A stretch of 64,000 nucleotides of DNA, from positions 1,426,001-1,490,000 of the forward strand of contig NZ_JAJEJP010000002.1 in the NCBI RefSeq assembly GCF_021390495.1. Direction: 5' to 3'. Position 1 is the first letter of the stretch; every line of letters begins with the position of its first letter. Origin of the DNA: Paraburkholderia sp. ZP32-5 (GTDB lineage Bacteria; Pseudomonadota; Gammaproteobacteria; Burkholderiales; Burkholderiaceae). Below the pieces are notes generated by a model. That model was given only the letters and a program-made list of their open reading frames with translations. It was not told where the DNA came from and ran no database searches. Below, in pieces: positions 62,196 through 64,000 of the stretch. A program made the translations under genes and the position numbers.

Positions 62196-63773
62196 ATGTT
62201 CAAGAACAACCTGAAAGCTGTCATGACGCACCTTCCGGGTCTCAGTCTGAAGCAGCGATTGAGCTTGGTGTTTGTGCTGCTCGCATTGATGACAATCGTC
62301 ACAGCAGGGATTGGAATCCAGGGGATCCTGCAGGCAAATGAGCACAGCCAGTACACGTTCGAGAAACTTACGAAGCCAGGTCAGGCGATCGAAAGCTCGT
62401 ACATCACGACGCTGGTCGAGGTAATCCAGTTGATGGAGGCCATCAGTGCTTCGGATGCGGCGACGCGCAATGATCGACTCGATCTCATTGAAAAACTCCA
62501 GAAGGACAGTGATGAAGAATTCAACCGATTCGTTGCGAACGAGAAGGCGATCACCATCCAGCCAATTGTCAATGATGTACTACGTGATCACGAGAAATTC
62601 CGGCAGGCTTTCCTGAAAGCAGTGCAACTGTTTCAGGCGGGCAATGTAGATGCAGCGCTGTCCGCTGAAACGGATGAGGTCCGCCCGTACGGTGTCTCGC
62701 TCTTCCAAAGTGTCGTGAAGCTAAGTGCGATGCTCCGCTCCGAGGCCGAGATTGCCAACGAACGCAACGTGCAGTCGTACTATCGTATGATGACGATGAT
62801 GGTGTCCGTTGTTGTCGGCGGCCTTCTGATCGTGGGTACATATGGTTGGAAGCAGCTGCAGACGACCGGTCGAAACATATCCGGCATCGAGGACACCCTT
62901 CAATCCATCGCCCATACGCTTGATCTAACCAAACGCGCGCCAGTTGAGCGTATGGACGAAATCGGCCGCGCGGCCACGGCATTCAACGAGTTGATCCACC
63001 AGTTCACCGGATTGATCTCACAGGTCAAAACGACTGCAAGCGCGGTGGGCACTGCCACGCAGGAAATTGCGACTGGTAACCTCGATCTATCTGCACGCAC
63101 CGAACAGCAAGCGGCGTCGCTCGAAGAAACGTCGGCAAGTATGCGCGAACTGCTCGATCGCGTGAAACAGAATACAGAGAACGCACAACAGGCCAACGAA
63201 CTTGCAATCACGGCGTCTGAGGTCGCGATGAAAGGCGGACAGGCTGTGTTCCAGGTCGTAAGCACGATGTCGGCGATCACCGCTTCGTCCGGCAAAGTTG
63301 TGAACATCATTAGCCTGATCGAGAGCATTGCCTTCCAGACTAACATCCTCGCGCTGAATGCAGCAGTCGAAGCCGCTAGAGCCGGCGAACATGGCAGAGG
63401 TTTCGCCGTTGTGGCGGGAGAAGTGCGCTCGCTCGCGCAGCGCTGTGCCACTGCTGCGAAAGACATCAAAACGCTCATCGATGATTCGGCCGAGCAGGTC
63501 GGCCGCGGAAGTGCTCTCGTGGACAATGCAGGAAAGACTATCGACGAAGTTGTGTCACGCGTTCGACACGTCGCTTCGATTATGGGTGAGATCAGTCTTT
63601 CGTCCCAAGAGCAAACATTAAGCCTCGATCAAATCGGCACAGCAATGTCACAGATCGATGGCGTCACACAACAGAACGCGGCATTGGTTGAAGAAGCAGC
63701 CGCCGCAGCGAACGCGCTGAACGATCAGGTCACCGAGCTTGATCATGCAGTGGAAGTATTTAGATTGACATAG
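62196..63773 (+). CDS. Methyl-accepting chemotaxis protein
   Basis: 525 residues from ATG 62196 (ATG 62223 is possible). Membrane helix 1 is LSLVFVLLALMTIVTAGIGIQGIL; a four-helix-bundle periplasmic sensor follows to a second helix MMVSVVVGGLLIVGTYGW near residues 200-220; then HAMP-like ISGIEDTLQSIAHTLDLTKRAPVERMDEIGRAATAFNELI, and a signalling domain with the hairpin tip IESIAFQTNILALNAAVEAARAGEHGRGFAVVAGEVRSLAQRCATAAKDIK. Methylation helices surround it. The C-terminal NWETF-type pentapeptide is absent. The ligand is unknown; the BVMO substrate is a speculative candidate from position alone. 61750-62195 upstream shows no gene. Confidence 0.92.
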   Translation: MFKNNLKAVMTHLPGLSLKQRLSLVFVLLALMTIVTAGIGIQGILQANEHSQYTFEKLTKPGQAIESSYITTLVEVIQLMEAISASDAATRNDRLDLIEKLQKDSDEEFNRFVANEKAITIQPIVNDVLRDHEKFRQAFLKAVQLFQAGNVDAALSAETDEVRPYGVSLFQSVVKLSAMLRSEAEIANERNVQSYYRMMTMMVSVVVGGLLIVGTYGWKQLQTTGRNISGIEDTLQSIAHTLDLTKRAPVERMDEIGRAATAFNELIHQFTGLISQVKTTASAVGTATQEIATGNLDLSARTEQQAASLEETSASMRELLDRVKQNTENAQQANELAITASEVAMKGGQAVFQVVSTMSAITASSGKVVNIISLIESIAFQTNILALNAAVEAARAGEHGRGFAVVAGEVRSLAQRCATAAKDIKTLIDDSAEQVGRGSALVDNAGKTIDEVVSRVRHVASIMGEISLSSQEQTLSLDQIGTAMSQIDGVTQQNAALVEEAAAAANALNDQVTELDHAVEVFRLT

Positions 63774-64000
63774 GTGACGGTTGACTATCAGCAGCAGCAC
63801 TCGCACCGAATCACTCGTAGTCAACGGATCTCCTGGATTTTTTTCTCAGATCGAGATTTTTTGGAGTTACAGACACATTTACAGATTAAGTGCCCCCCAA
63901 ATATCCCGCGCTCGCGGCGGAATTTAGCGATCTTTCATCTGGATAGGCCCAGCCCACATCATGTATTTCGGGTCGCCCGACAGTACACGTACTCATCAGG
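63774..64000. other. Window end, no gene seen
   Basis: 227 bases after the chemoreceptor. Two T-rich blocks (about 63838 and 63856) flank CAGATCGAGA, which could form a weak terminator; nothing else is recognised. Confidence 0.3.

Noticed and set aside
1..64000. CRISPR arrays, rRNA and tRNA genes
   Set aside because: None seen when reading for regularly spaced repeats or conserved rRNA/tRNA segments on either strand.

Overview
The window is a GC-rich beta-proteobacterial chromosomal segment, most likely from Burkholderiaceae and closest in style to Paraburkholderia. I infer this from the strong G/C third-position bias, a Burkholderia-type general porin, a soxBDAG operon beside a GlxA/AraC-type regulator, many LysR/IclR/AraC regulators, several flavin- and acyl-CoA-linked catabolic clusters, and IS1202/ISNCY-, IS110- and IS5-type insertion sequences. 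No rRNA, tRNA or CRISPR array was found.

Layout. 1-3.6 kb: the end of a membrane glycosyltransferase, a GNAT acetyltransferase, a small double-glycine-leader-like peptide gene, a HAD phosphatase, and two small envelope proteins. 3.7-8.1 kb: an ECF sigma factor, a probable anti-sigma partner, a periplasmic CnrX/Spy-like protein, then a DUF1800-DUF1501 pair. 8.2-11.7 kb: a two-component FMN monooxygenase with its flavin reductase, a divergent XRE-cupin regulator, and a BON-domain protein. 11.8-24.6 kb: an acyl-CoA catabolic block made of an IclR regulator, a DmdC-like acyl-CoA dehydrogenase, an SDR/acyl-CoA dehydrogenase/CoA-ligase operon, a five-gene branched-chain-type ABC transporter (livHMGF plus binding protein) and a class II aldolase. 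24.7-30 kb: a porin, a small secreted basic protein, and a 619-residue protein I cannot assign. 29-35.7 kb: the GbdR-like regulator and the heterotetrameric sarcosine oxidase operon soxBDAG. 35.8-40.5 kb: a class C beta-lactamase, a LysR, a GST and a flavin-split-barrel protein, and a small HTH protein.

From about 40.5 kb the window becomes accessory. There is a lower-GC stretch, a chimeric gene scar (AraC N-terminus fused to a fimbrin C-terminus), an epimerase, a tandem pair of LysR paralogues and an orphan ABC binding protein. Next comes a nested mobile-element zone (47.7-50.3 kb): an IS1202/ISNCY-like transposase killed by an amber codon, an IS110 stub, and a Baeyer-Villiger-type monooxygenase (BVMO) pseudogene cut by that stub. 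A quinone-oxidoreductase/hydrolase/TetR module follows, then a decayed IS5-type transposase carrying an RT-less group II intron and an internal inversion. 54.7-61.7 kb is a second BVMO module: cyclase, YciI protein, EstB-like hydrolase, BVMO and an AraC regulator. A chemoreceptor closes the window.

The most useful new signals are regulatory. A 40-bp tandem operator occurs almost identically in front of the BVMO gene and its AraC regulator (33/40 positions). A 35-bp promoter/operator element is shared by the liv operon and the porin gene, and its core recurs in the acyl-CoA dehydrogenase/SDR divergon. Three copies of a TTCTGCA-W-TGC palindrome lie around the liv/aldolase/porin region. All assignments are from reading the sequence; no database search was run.
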